Source: Limnephilus marmoratus (Eukaryota; Arthropoda; Insecta; Trichoptera; Limnephilidae). From it: a stretch of 64,000 nt of DNA. Positions 42,370 through 53,102 of this stretch are shown here, one piece after another. How positions within the stretch are numbered: the stretch's first letter is position 1; every line of letters starts with the position of its first letter. Under the pieces are notes generated by a model. The model was not told where the DNA came from and ran no database searches. It saw only the letters and a program-made list of their open reading frames with translations. A program made the position numbers and the translations under genes. The stretch is from the NCBI GenBank assembly GCA_917880885.1, contig OU862909.1:31246405-31310404 (forward strand). Direction: 5' to 3'.

Positions 42370-42407
42370 TATTCGAGATGCCTTTCACGTGAAAGGCATC
42401 TCGAATA
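42370..42407. promoter_or_regulatory. 38-bp perfect palindrome centred on an E-box
   Basis: The arms 'tattcgagatgcctttcac' and 'gtgaaaggcatctcgaata' are exact complements with no spacer. The centre is CACGTG, the E-box read by bHLH factors. No gene is recognised nearby, so a regulatory role is speculation; the symmetry itself is certain. Confidence 0.6.
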
Positions 42408-43305
42408 TCCTCAACTAAACTAGCTACAAAACGTCGTAAAAGACCAGATTAGTTTTTTTATGTTTGATCTTAAAAGTTTTTTTCCTCTCGACGGCGTGAC
42501 CATGATGGCGTCTCGTCGGTTGAATCGCGAAAACCATCGATCATAATTTGAAATATTATATTTTCACATTTCGGGAAATGCGTTCGCAAAAACATCATCA
42601 ATCAGTTATTTCAGAAACGTGAAATGTTCGTCATTTTTAATAAACGTGAGAATACAAACATACAGATTTACTATGAAAATCTGAAGGATGGAATAATAAT
42701 GCGTCCAATTATGAGAAAATAATGGGAAGTTTCCCAACATCGGTAGAATAATGAAGACAAACTATGTGTCTGTTCTTCGGTGCGTGTCCAGTGCTTAGTG
42801 TGTTCAAGCGTATATTGCTCGAACTGATAATATACCCTCCGCAGATTAGGTCAACATAATCTCCCCCTATTCCTACCCGTCCGGCGTCCCATTCATAATA
42901 TTATTAATATACTAAGACGGTATATTTTAGTTTATTTAGAGGCTTTAAAACAAGCAATTATTAAGAGTCCACACTTATTAGCAAGTATTATTTCACTCTC
43001 ATATAATCCGTCACAGTAAAATGTTATTCTGTCAGAAAAGAGATTTTCAATTGATAATTTGACTTTTGCCACTTTCTTTAGAAGATAATGTCATTATACT
43101 AGAAGAGTAAAATGAAAATAATCTAAAATAACATAAATAATATTTCTACAGCATTACTAAAAAAATCACTTCACAAGCGTTAAACGGTATTTTATTTACA
43201 CATTGTACACAGACCGTGCAATAAGTACCCATCGATTTTTTATAGATTTTTTTCAGTTTGGTTATAGATTTTTTTGTTAGTTTTTTTATTATAAATTAAT
43301 TAGGT
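42408..43305. other. AT-rich spacer, nothing recognised
   Basis: No supported gene, repeat family or element ends. Confidence 0.45.
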
Positions 43306-43307
43306 GT

Positions 43308-43408
43308 CAGCTTTGAGCTTCAAGTTATGAGCTCTAAGCTTTGAACTTTAAGCTTAAAGCGCAAAGCTTAACGCTCAAAACTTAAAGCTAAAAAAATTAA
43401 GCTTGTAG
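43308..43408. repeat. degenerate AAGCTT-type short repeat
   Basis: About a dozen imperfect copies of 'aagctt(t/a)(g/a)a' and its complement, e.g. 'gctttgagcttcaagtta', 'taagctttgaactttaagct', 'gcaaagcttaacgctc'. A decayed microsatellite able to fold in several ways. Confidence 0.75.
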
Positions 43409-43409
43409 A

Positions 43410-44138
43410 TTGAATTTTCGTACTGTATAAAATTGGGGATACACCGTTATAATTTTCAATTTTATGAGCTGTTATTTATCAAAGTATTTCTTGAAAGTGA
43501 TTTTTCTTAAAAACAAACTATCTAATACTAATAATGTATTGGGAAGTGTATCAAAGAAATGAACGTTTTTAGCTGTGCTAGCAATCCGTTCGCAATGTTA
43601 GTTTGTTTTTACATAGGTTATTTTTTGGGAATTAAAAGCAAATTCATTTTTTTATATTTTCACGCAAATTCGTAAAATAGAAGGAATGAGTTTTTTGAAT
43701 ACTGATTTTTTTAAAAATTTTCGTCGTTTTGATTAAAAATGTTTGTGCTGATCTAATTTTTTTTAAATTTTTCGTGTTTCAAGCTTAAAATATGGCAATT
43801 TGTAAACGCTGAAGTATATTTCAAATACAAAATGTAATAGGTAATTTTTCTAGTTTTTAAAATGGTATTTGCTTTTACGATATTTTCAAAAATAAATAAA
43901 TATTAATAAAGAAAATCGTTAAAAAATTATTAGTAAAACAAGTATACAAAACAGATAAACTACCCCCTTCGCCTTGAACAATTTTTTGTCATTTTTTAAT
44001 TAGTGATGTTTTCACTCCACGGTCGTCTATAAATTGAATAAAATTTTCACGACGTTTTTTAGTAAAGCTGCTAGTAGGAGTATTTATTTTCATACAAGCG
44101 TATCAAGCCAACATATTATTGTGCATCGTTCTTGTTTC
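43410..44138. other. very AT-rich spacer
   Basis: T- and A-runs only; nothing recognised. Confidence 0.5.
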
Positions 44139-44139
44139 A

Positions 44140-44462
44140 ATTTGGGAGGCGGGAATGGATACCGCCGCCCCGGAAACTTTTATTGGATAACCAACACTGC
44201 CATAGGTCACCCCAAGTGCTGAAGTGATTTAGCAGGGGTGCCCGGGTTCGTGGGGTGAGGTTTGTCTAGGTCTTGGAGGCGGATGACCAGGACTGACCCC
44301 CAGATTCCTACCCACCCCTTAAACCCATTTCCTTCCCAGAACTTTCCTCTCCTTCCTTTCCCTAAAAAAAACCTCCACACAGCATCCCCAACGATGACAT
44401 AGGCCCCGAGGGAAATAATTTTCCTCAGGGCCTCCTGTGTGGAGCTCATGTAAAAAAGCACT
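44140..44462 (+). repeat. SINE-like repeat A, internally deleted
   Basis: Starts 'tttgggaggcgggaatgg', jumps from 'gtcttggaggcggatg' to 'accaggactgacccccagat', deleting about 120 bp of the middle. Ends with the hairpin and 'gagctcatgtaaaaaa'. The same 'ggaggcggatgaccagga' joint occurs (as complement) near 28300, so this is a deletion subfamily. Confidence 0.8.
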
Positions 44463-44464
44463 TC

Positions 44465-45430
44465 CTGAGTAAACAAAATTTCATGACAAATTTAAATTTA
44501 TAATGGCTTAAATAAATTAAGATTTAGCAAGGGTAGGTAGCGTTAACTTGTAGCTCGTAGGGTACGTTAGCTTGGCAGCTGGAATCATGCAACGTAAGCG
44601 TCTCATGTTGACTCACCTTGCTTGAGTAACTCCTTGTCAGTAATTATTTGCTTCACGGACTCAAACCAGAAATTTGGCAAATTGTAACAAGGCCTTCATA
44701 CAGAAACAACAGGAAAAAGGCATAAAAAGATACCAATTATATAAGATTCCAAATTTTATATAATATTATGTTTTAATTGCATACTTGTAAAGTTATAATC
44801 CGATAACTCTAGATAATATATTTTAAAAAATTACTACAGATACCGAGTGGAATTTATCAAAAAATGTTCAAAATGTCGGTCATCACAAATAGGAATTTAA
44901 TTACCATTTGATTGACGGGGGATATTAAAATGTAGCCGGCAGAAATTCCGATATATTTCCCCCACATGTCCTATGAAGGCCATCAAGCCGAAGCGGCACG
45001 GCGCCGCACATTTCTGATGAAATAATTCAACATTATTTGGCGTAAGGGAATTCTCAATCTATTTCAATGCATCCTTTGTCTAAACATTGCGCTAATTTGA
45101 CATCACCGTGTCCGACATAACACACAGTGCGAATTTCCACTCGAAATGTCACTAGTCATCAATTTAGTAGACATACCGCCGAATTACGGCCAAACGTCGG
45201 TGTTCATAAAACATGTTATGGGACATTCGAAAATATAAAGTTTGGCTTGCTCTATAAAGTCAGTCTTAATGAAATTGTGTACATGTTTTATTGCATGCCT
45301 TGTAATAAAAAAAAAATGGGGCACACTTTATAGATAGAAAATACCCCACATTACTTACTAGCTTAAAAAATGCCTTGGGATCGGAGGATTTACAAACGTG
45401 TACCAGATATATTATTCGATTCTATTATTT
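44465..45430. other. spacer, nothing firm
   Basis: A short CG-rich patch lies at 44985-45020 ('gaagcggcacggcgccgcac'). No gene or element ends recognised. Confidence 0.4.
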
Positions 45431-45468
45431 TCGACCTTTTATTGAATGCAAGCCTAGCCTGGTGTATA

Positions 45469-47822
45469 CTAGGGTGGAACACTTTTGTATGAAAAAAATT
45501 TTTTTTTCGAATTTCGAATTGGAATACCAGGTAAAAGTTGCTTTATATAATTGTTAATAACACTACTCAATTTAGAAGTTCTAGCTCGACAGCTTGAGCC
45601 CCCGCCATAGGCTTGAAATTAAATTTTTTAAGTTTTTATAGACGTTTTGTATTATCCACCCTATAAACAAAAAAATAAGTAAATATAATATTTTATGAAT
45701 TAAATAATAAAATAAAAGTAGATTTTAACCAATAAAATCATTTATTTCAAAAGTACACATAGGTTCAGAAAGTTATGTAGGTATGAATAACATCATTTTT
45801 TATGACAAAAATCCATTTTCGTCTCAAACCTTGGTACGAGCTTTCGAGATGCTGATTTAGATTTTATGAATCCCTCTTGTCTTGTCTTGTCGCATACACT
45901 TAGTGCTGCTTTTGTCACAACTTTTACAAATCTTTCCACAGCCTGGGTGTGGCAAGGCAGTCTCATAAACTCCAACACTGTATCTTCTCCATTTTCTATA
46001 AGATCTTGTAACTGCTTATCGGAAATATTCATCAGTATTGGGGGTTTGTATATATTTTGTTGCCAGTCAATCATGTCTACGTAAGAACGTGCATTTAAGT
46101 TTAATTTTGGCACCTCAAACATGCGCCAAACAGATTTTTTATTAACTTGACGAGCCTTTAAAATGCGTCTTGCAGCGAGTTCTCTAATGTGCTTACGTGA
46201 ATCATACTCAACAACAAGTTTTCTGGATGAGCAAAGTAAGTGTTTCGAATTATAACAGGGTCCAATATCGCTAACAACTAGTTGGATAAATATCAAGTGC
46301 TGAATGAGCTTTCATAAATGATTTGAACCATCTTTGCAGGATGAATGTGTTTTGATAGCAAACCAGTCAGGAGCGTATGATTTGCTAAAGTCACAAGATT
46401 TTGTTGTAGATTTTCCGTAGAAATATTCAAACGTAGTATACGATTAGCTCTCGTCAACCAGCGGGCATGGGATAGATTACCTGGGCTTCTCTGTAATAAA
46501 TCAGGAGAGCAGAATCCGTTTATGACAGCAGTAGTAATTTCTTGTAAATATTTCTGGTCTGTACTGAGATCTGTGGATATTTGTGGAGGTAGTTCACCTT
46601 CTATCTTCTCAAAGTTGTCCAACGGCAGGATCTCGCATATCTCTAATGCTTTACCAATTTGACCTGCAAATGATTTAGGTCCTGCAGTAGGGCTATCCAA
46701 ATAAGTAAACAAATGCCTAAATGGTAAGCGTGGCGTGTAAGAGAAACATTATCCATTGCAATGGTCGAGATAGTCTGTTTTCCAAAAGACGAATCGCGCA
46801 TCTCACTTTCCCTGCATTTGTGTTTGTTCCATCACAGCCAACAACCATTAAACCCTCTAGTGATATCTTTTCAGTCGTTAAAGAGCTGTTGAAAGCTCTT
46901 TCAATATTTCTTGCACTCCCCGATGTTGGAACCACATACCCAATATAAATAGAACCTGGTTCTTTTATATGTTATTATGTTCCTCTTGTACAATCATTCT
47001 ATACCTCTTTGATCCTTTTAAAACAGTTTTAGCCTGTTAGTGCATTGGTCTTCTAAAAAAATTTGTTCCTCTTTTGGCACTTTTTTCCTCAAACAAGTAC
47101 AGCTTACAAATTCATAACACTTTCGAGTGATAACTTTTTAGTAACTGTAAGACTCGTTTGTGTGTGACAATTGGAATAGAAGATTTTATCCACAATTCTT
47201 CAATTTTTGTTCCAATTATTTCGGCAATTTCCAAAAACGTAGGTTCTTTTGATGTGTTATTCCTTACTTTTAAGTCTTGTCGAACCCATTCATAGAATTC
47301 CATCACATTTTCATAGGAAGGTAGGATATTCTCTTTCAAATCTGCACTTTCACCAAATATCGGACATTTTAACGTTTGCCTTGTAGAAGTCATGTTAAAT
47401 CACTTAAAAAACATTGTACTCGTGAATATAATTGACGCGCAACCGTTCACTTTGAGACAATTATCCTTTAAACAAAACACTCCATTTCGTAGATTGTCAC
47501 GTGCCGCCCCCCGCTTCGTCCTGCACTTTACTTCTTTATCACAGCGCCAATAGTGAAATATTTGATTGCAACAGCTAGTTAACTATATTTAAATACGTCA
47601 TTAAATAAAATAAACCTATTTTAATAAATTCTGTACTGTTTTGTAGGCCGCGCAAAAAGCCCCAAAACTGTCGTTTTTGTAAATGTTCAATGTCTTGGCG
47701 GGGGCTTTTACCGTTGTCTGATATTTTTTATATTTTTATTTGAGGTAATTGATGGCAATTGGCAACTTAATACAACTATTCCAAAAAAAAATTAGAAAAA
47801 AAAAAATTTCGTTCCGCACTAG
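45469..47822 (-). mobile_element. unassigned DNA transposon, CTAG ends, 6-bp TSD
   Basis: Left end CTAGGGTGGAAC and right end (complement) CTAGTGCGGAAC form ~12-bp inverted repeats extended by AT-rich similarity. TGTATA flanks both sides (45463-45468, 47823-47828). Excising the element and one TGTATA leaves the host LINE reading through as '..NSRIH' + 'QARLAFNK', which independently proves the boundaries. 2,354 bp, with one decayed gene on the minus strand. A 6-bp duplication with CTAG ends does not fit mariner, hAT, piggyBac or PIF. Confidence 0.85.
45793..47393 (-). pseudogene. transposase-like protein of the unassigned transposon
   Basis: About 530 residues in four frames separated by frameshifts and stops. 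N-terminus from 47393: MTSTRQTLKCPIFGESADLK. Then a Cys/charged block CTCLRKKVPKEEQIFLEDQC near 47055-47110, 'LMVVGCDGTNTNAGK' (near 46830-46870; a plausible catalytic Asp), LQWIM, 'LPFRHLFTYLDSPTAGPKS', 'LSTDQKYLQEI', 'SHARWLTRANRILRLNIST', 'HIRELAARRILKAR', and near the end 'PCHTQAVERFVKVVTKAA'. I recognise the wording as an invertebrate repeat-associated family but know no reliable superfamily name. It is the only gene inside the inverted repeats, so it is inferred to be the transposase. Which Asp/Glu are catalytic is not established. Confidence 0.75.
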
Positions 47823-47828
47823 TGTATA

Positions 47829-48022
47829 CGGCTGTTGACCTCGCTCTTAGACCGACCGTCCCATGTTATTTTGCTCCCGAGGTAGACAAACTCCTTGGTG
47901 TTCTTTAGTGGAACTCCTGACATCTCTACTCTCATTTGATGTTGCGTTCGGCCTACAGTCAGCAGCTTTGTTTTGTCTTTATTTATCTTCATGTTGTAAT
48001 TGTTTTGAAGAATGCTTTGCAT
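47829..48022 (-). pseudogene. inverted LINE RT segment
   Basis: Minus strand: MQSILQNNYNMKINKDKTKL, 'LTVGRTQHQMRVEMSGVPL', 'KNTKEFVYLGSKITWDGRS', 'KSEVNSRIH'. The 'YLGS.(I/V)T.DG' box is the standard post-YADD segment of RTE-type pol. Reading continues across the transposon at 45468. Confidence 0.88.
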
Positions 48023-48024
48023 GA

Positions 48025-48504
48025 TTGTTAAGGCCTCTTAATAATAATATAGACCTGAAACTGAGAATACTCCTCATCAAGACCTATGTATGGAGTATCT
48101 TGATGTACGGCTGCGAAACATGGTGCCTATCCGAAAGAGATAAACGGAGACTAGAGGCTTTTGAGATGTGGTCCTATAGAAGACTATTAGGAATTTCCTG
48201 GAGAGACCACATTACAAATGAAGAGGTTCTCCAAAGAATCGAAGGAGGAAGGCACCTGCTCAGGACCTTGTCCGAAAGGCGCGCAAGATGGATCGGCCAT
48301 GTAATAAGACAAGAAGGCCTCTTGCATGCCATAATGGAGGGTATGACCGAGGGGACAAACGCTAGGGGACGCCCACGCCGAGAGTACCTGGAGGACCTGC
48401 TGGTGGACGTGCGCTGCTCATCATATGCAGATTTCAAAAGAGCCGCACAAGACAGGGAAGAGTGGAAGAAACGAATCGATGACATTGCTGCAAACCAATC
48501 CTAG
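48025..48504 (+). pseudogene. RTE-type LINE pol C-terminus
   Basis: 159 codons without a lesion: 'LRILLIKTYVWSILMYGCET', 'RLEAFEMWSYRRLLGISWRD', 'NEEVLQRI', 'RRARWIGHVIRQEGLLHAI', 'RGRPRREYLEDLL', 'AQDREEWKKRIDDIAANQS' and stop. Typical C-terminal region of RTE-related elements; 5' truncated at the inversion. Its last residues parallel 31.6-31.75 kb and the 8.8-kb element, but it is a different family. Confidence 0.9.
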
Positions 48505-48534
48505 GATTGAAACCAGAGAGAGAGAGACCAGATA

Positions 48535-49830
48535 TACATAATTATTCGTGTAAGGACACACAATTCATCGCGAACTCTATTTACTATTTTATGTCGTCTT
48601 ACTACATTTTGGCGAAAAATCGGTTAATCAAAAAAATTTGTGAAAATCAAATTGGCGAATCAAAAAAAAACTCTATAAATAATTTAAATTTTATGTCAAA
48701 TACGAGAAATGAACATTTTGGGTTGTATTTAGCATGCTTTTTCTGTCAAAGGGACTGCCGATATCGGAAAGGAAAAGCAAATTTATGAACACTAGATAAA
48801 CTCACTCGCTGTACCTATTGTCGAATAACTTTTGAAACAAGATATCAAGAAGTTCGGTAACTGAAAATCATTCGTCTTTTCCCGATAAGCTTATACGAAT
48901 TAACCGCCCGATATTCCGGAATGGAGTCCCCTTTCGGATGTTGATTTTCGAGAATGACATTATATACGGATGTTCACACATCGGGTGTTCCGCAAGGCTT
49001 GGACACCAGCCCTGATGTCACAATCTAATTTGCATATCGGAGCACAATGCTACCCATTCCCGGGGAGGGTACTTCAGCCACTTCCGCGCAATGTTCAAAT
49101 TGGTCTTCACATTTGTCATTTCACAAAACGTTACGGTACATTACGCTTGACTCCAGGCTGAAAATATCAAGTAAAATGATTCAAAGTACGCATAGCTCAA
49201 CTTTTAACTGTTAATATCAGTCAAAAAGGGCAAACTCTTTGAAATAAACAATTCAAACTAATATTTCCAGTAAAAGGTCTAGTACAATAACAAGCAAGAG
49301 CGTACCATTTTGTTATTATTCTGAGAATAGGGGTTTCATTTGTTACATATATTTTGATGAAAGGCGGGCGATTTGAAACAGGTTTCCGCATACTAACTAC
49401 AGTAACTACCGTATGAGAATGTGGAGAAGCCCGGGAGAGTCAAAGCGTATTCAATTAATGAGATTCAGATGAAATAAGCATAATATTATGTTAGAGATAT
49501 GCAAATATTCAACGGAATCAGAATACAAAGCAATCTACACCTTATTAGATGCAAATTATTGTTAATTCAAACGTCAATCAATGTATTCAAGCTATTCGCC
49601 TTTAGAAGCCTAATACAAACATATCATGCTGAAAGTTTTCCACCAAAAATGACTTCATTCATTTTATTTTCATTAAAGAAAACTATGTTTTAGAAATTTT
49701 TGGGCCACGAATGTGACCAATATATTATATAAAAGAAAGTGTACTACAATGTGCGTGCCGCTGAAACTCCGAAACGAGTCCTGTTAAGATCAAGGGAGTT
49801 ATATGGTGTGGTAGCCCTCAATCCCCTATC
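48535..49830. other. spacer, nothing firm
   Basis: No supported genes or element ends. 48900-49160 is less AT-rich and could be a diverged repeat. Confidence 0.4.
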
Positions 49831-51488
49831 CATGAAGAATTGGTCGGTTTCCTAGAAAGTAATAAAATTCTTCAAAAAAACCAATTTGGTTTTATAAAGT
49901 CACTCAGCACACAAGATGCTATTGCTAATGTAACCTCATACATCAATGAATCATTGGATAAAGGTGAAAAATGTGCCGGTATATTTATTGATCTCAGAAA
50001 AGCTTTTGATAGTATATCCCATGAGATTCTACTAAAAAAACTAAACAATATAGGTATAAAAGACAATGCAATTAAATGGATTTCGAACTACCTAAAAAAT
50101 CGACCGCAAGTCGTAAAAATAAATCAGATTAATAGCGATAAAGAAATATCAGACTTTGGAATCCCTCAAGGTACAGCAATCGGACCAATCCTTTTCACCA
50201 TATATGTTAATGACATTTTTTTTCAACCACTACATGGCCAAATTACTTCATACGCCGATGATACGGTACTAATAATTAGCGATAAAACTTGGGAAAAAGT
50301 AACATTTAAAGCCACCGAAGACATAAATATTTTAAAGAATTTCTTCGACGTAAATTTACTATCACTAAATGGTGATAAAACATTTGTAATTCCATTTGCA
50401 GTACACAAAAATGATACCCCTAAAAACATTGACATCATCATCCATGATAATTCCAAAACACATAGTAAAAATTATTGTATCCAAAACTGCACAATATTAA
50501 AAACAACAAACACAATCAAATATTTAGGAGTCATTATCGATAAAAAATTGAAATGGAAGGAACAAATTTGTCAAGTTGTAAAAAAAATTAGAAAATTGAT
50601 TTATATATTTTTAAGAATCAGAAATTTTTTATCTGTAAAAAACTTATATCTAATATATTACGCTTTGGTTCAATCAACTTTACAATATGCTATCATTAGC
50701 TGGGGATCCGCATACAAAACTAATCTTTCCCCAATTGAAGTTGTGCAGAGGCTAATAATTAAAATCATATTAAAAAAACCTTCTGACTACCCAACGGATC
50801 AATTATTTAAGGAATTCCAAGTACCATCTTTCAAAGATCTATACAATAGAAATGCATTGATTCAAATTATAAAAGAAAAAGAAAAATATCAATTTATAAC
50901 TGAAAACCGTACTAGACATAAATATATTTTTTCATGCCCAAAATTAAACACTTCCTTTGCACAAAATTATTATACTTATCAAGGAAGACTTATTTTCAAC
51001 CGATTACCGGATGAAATTAGAAAAATTAATGATAAAATCCAATTAATAAACACTGTAAAAAAATATTTTAAAGATAATCTCAAAAAAAAAAAAAACAGTT
51101 TCCGACTAATCTAATCTACTTATAACTCAGTTTCCAAGTGATACTCAATTCTTCAAATAAGTTAAATTTTGTATTGTTTTTAGCAACTAATTACAATAAT
51201 TCTGGACACATTATCCAAACAGTAAAATTGTTTTGATAGTAGATAAATACTTATAATCACATATCACCGAACTTACAACTTATTGTTTTTTACATTCACA
51301 TTGTAATTTAAGAACTTAAATATAGCATTAAAAAATGTACACTACTCTTCCAGACACAAGCTAACGCTTCCATGGAAGAGTGGTATTAACATATTTGAAT
51401 ATGAACATGTAAGCAAATTAATACATCATCTAAATGTACATTATATTTTAAATGCTAAAAAATAATAAAAAAAAAAAAAAAAAAAAAA
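49831..51488 (+). mobile_element. 5'-truncated Jockey/CR1-like LINE
   Basis: Begins inside the RT domain (about 49831), carries an intact RT-to-C-terminus frame, a ~370-bp 3' untranslated region with 'tcttccagacacaagctaac' / 'cttccatggaagagtgg', and a 20-A poly(A) run ending 51488. 5' truncation is usual for target-primed integration. The intact frame suggests a young insertion. Target duplication not resolved. Confidence 0.85.
49840..51114 (+). CDS. Jockey/CR1-like reverse transcriptase, 5'-truncated
   Basis: 424 uninterrupted codons; the frame is open upstream, so no true start exists. RT motifs: 'NQFGFIKSLSTQDAIANV' (residues 14-31), motif A 'GIFIDLRKAFDSISHEIL' (47-64), motif B 'GIPQGTAIGPILFTIYVND' (107-125), catalytic 'SYADDTVLI' (137-145), 'SLNGDKT', 'IKYLGVIIDKKLKWKEQI' and the post-RT 'ALVQSTLQYAIISWGS'. 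The last ~90 residues match the pol C-termini at 22.6 and 56.6 kb ('RLIFNRLPDEIRK'). The RT core is complete, but fingers motif 0-1 and the endonuclease are missing, so it cannot mobilise itself. Confidence 0.93.
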   Translation: MVGFLESNKILQKNQFGFIKSLSTQDAIANVTSYINESLDKGEKCAGIFIDLRKAFDSISHEILLKKLNNIGIKDNAIKWISNYLKNRPQVVKINQINSDKEISDFGIPQGTAIGPILFTIYVNDIFFQPLHGQITSYADDTVLIISDKTWEKVTFKATEDINILKNFFDVNLLSLNGDKTFVIPFAVHKNDTPKNIDIIIHDNSKTHSKNYCIQNCTILKTTNTIKYLGVIIDKKLKWKEQICQVVKKIRKLIYIFLRIRNFLSVKNLYLIYYALVQSTLQYAIISWGSAYKTNLSPIEVVQRLIIKIILKKPSDYPTDQLFKEFQVPSFKDLYNRNALIQIIKEKEKYQFITENRTRHKYIFSCPKLNTSFAQNYYTYQGRLIFNRLPDEIRKINDKIQLINTVKKYFKDNLKKKKNSFRLI

Positions 51489-51555
51489 GGTTCCCATTTT
51501 TACCTGAAGGGCGTGCTTTTGATGATATAAGGACTGGAAGTTTCGTCCTCCAGTA

Positions 51556-51775
51556 TTCGAGAGCATTCCACAACATTCCAGAACATCCCGGAACATTCTG
51601 GAATTCATTCAGGAAGAGTCTGGTACGTTAGGGAACATTCCGGAACATGCTAGATCATTGTGGAACATTGTGGACCATCCGAAGCCTTTTTTTATGGGTG
51701 GAGCTTCTCATTGGTAGGGGCATATAAAGCAAGATCCGTCGTAGGTTCGAACATCATTTCAACATCCTGAGCGAA
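51556..51775 (+). promoter_or_regulatory. heat-shock promoter: HSE array, TATA, initiator
   Basis: 51556-51683 is a phased series of nGAAn/nTTCn pentamers: TTC at 51556, 51566, 51576 and 51596, GAA at 51581, 51591 and 51601, and further GAA at 51633, 51643, 51663 and 51681. Core 'gaacattctggaattc' is an almost ideal HSF site. TATAAAG follows at 51723-51729, and 'TCATTT', an arthropod initiator match, at 51754-51759, about 31 bp downstream. A CCAAT-type 'attgg' lies at 51710. No open frame of note follows, only a short ATG at 51809. Either a displaced hsp-type promoter or the regulatory end of a transposon. Confidence 0.75.
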
Positions 51776-51779
51776 GCCG

Positions 51780-52790
51780 GCTCCCCCAGCCAGTTAGTTA
51801 TAAATAAATGTACCCAGTAAAAAAAATAGAGCATACCTACTCATATTTAACAGCGAATCAGGAAAAAAATAAAATAAAAACAAGTTCAAGAATAAAATTA
51901 AAAATACACAGAATGGTCTGCTGAAAAAACTGTTTACCTTTTCTGAAAATGGGCGACAAATAGCGTGGAACAACTGGTACAAACCTGAAATAAATAAAAT
52001 GTCAAATGAGAAAAGAATTCGAGCTGAGTTAAATAAAAACAGATATTTTGAAAGTAACCTTGAGAGATGAAGACATCAAGTTTGGCCATGCCCCGAGGCC
52101 TCGGATTTACATTTATCTTTAATCGAAGAATGGAATTTTCACAAATAACTTTGCTGTGTTTTCAACAACAATAAAATTCAAAATTTTTTTTAAACCTTCA
52201 GAAATTTGGGTATTTTTCAGAAGGTCAAAATATTTCCGCTTCATAATAAAATGAAAATAACTGAACACATCCGAAAACTAAAAACTATTTTTGAAAGGTG
52301 ATGAAATATGCGTTCAAATTTTATAATTTGATATAAACATATAATTTTTGAAAAATAATATAATATATTTATAAATATTGTGCATTTTTGCAAACAAAAA
52401 AAAAAGTTTTAAAAACGCTCATAATACGTTTTTCTAACTATAGTTATCGAAAAATAAAATAAAACACATAGGTACATATTTTAAAAGACAAATGTTTTAT
52501 AAAGGTTATTTTCACCTCACTTTTATGTCTTTCCGTACAAAAATAAATAATAAATAAAAAATTCCGAAAGTTTCAAAATTAGTTTTCAAATTGCGATTCA
52601 AAACTTTGGTTCATAAAGGTGAACATTTAAATTTTTTGTTGGTTATTTTTTACATTTGAATTTAAAGCTTCGGATTTTGCCTTTCTAACACCGTTTAGAA
52701 CATATATGTGATAGTAAGGGAATTACAGCGATTTATGGAAGACCTACGTGAGCTGGGACAAACATGGTCTCTTGTGATTAAACGGGTTAA
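51780..52790. other. AT-rich region downstream of the heat-shock promoter
   Basis: Contains only tiny frames, e.g. MSNEKRIRAELNKNRYFESN at 51999-52070. No chaperone-like coding sequence is visible in either strand. Confidence 0.45.
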
Positions 52791-52794
52791 TAAA

Positions 52795-52975
52795 AGATGA
52801 GCAATCCCGGGTTACGAATTACCTGACAATATTCGAAAAGCTCCTACTACCATCACACTAAGCGGAAATGTTTCCTGCCTCGTGGTGGAGGACTTAGCCA
52901 GCTGAGGCGTTGAACTTACAACGCCTGGGTGGGAACCGTTGCGATAACAACTAAGCCACTGACGGCACGGACAAA
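52795..52975 (-). repeat. tRNA-derived SINE C, most complete head
   Basis: Minus strand: 'gtgccgtcagtggcttagtt' with a perfect A box TGGCTTAGTTG (52948-52958), a decayed B box near 'aagttcaacgcc', then the body 'agctggctaagtcctcc', 'gatggtagtaggagc', 'ggtaattcgtaacccggg'. The tail is lost or A-poor. It links the two other copies to a tRNA ancestor. Confidence 0.78.
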
Positions 52976-53102
52976 TATAATTTTTTTTTAAATTTAATAT
53001 TCTACGCTATTTAGGAAAATTAGCAACGTGCATTAAAAAAGCGTATTTTATTTATGGTAGGCAATAAAAACTTAATATATTGGGTATAAATCAAAATATA
53101 AT

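Larger units (their letters stand above)
45435..48530 (+). mobile_element. LINE fragment with 5' inversion, split by a DNA transposon
   Basis: The forward part (48025-48530) encodes the C-terminal ~160 residues of an RTE-type pol. The part before it is inverted: minus-strand 47829-48022 encodes the immediately preceding RT segment, and 45435-45468 its continuation ('HQARLAFNK'), interrupted by the transposon at 45469-47822. The breakpoint falls between AFNK and (M)LRPL with almost no sequence lost. A head-to-head inversion at the 5' end is the signature of twin priming during LINE integration. Confidence 0.85.

Noticed and set aside
51990..52070. Small ORF downstream of the heat-shock promoter as its gene
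   Set aside because: 24 codons with no similarity to heat-shock proteins and several upstream ATGs.
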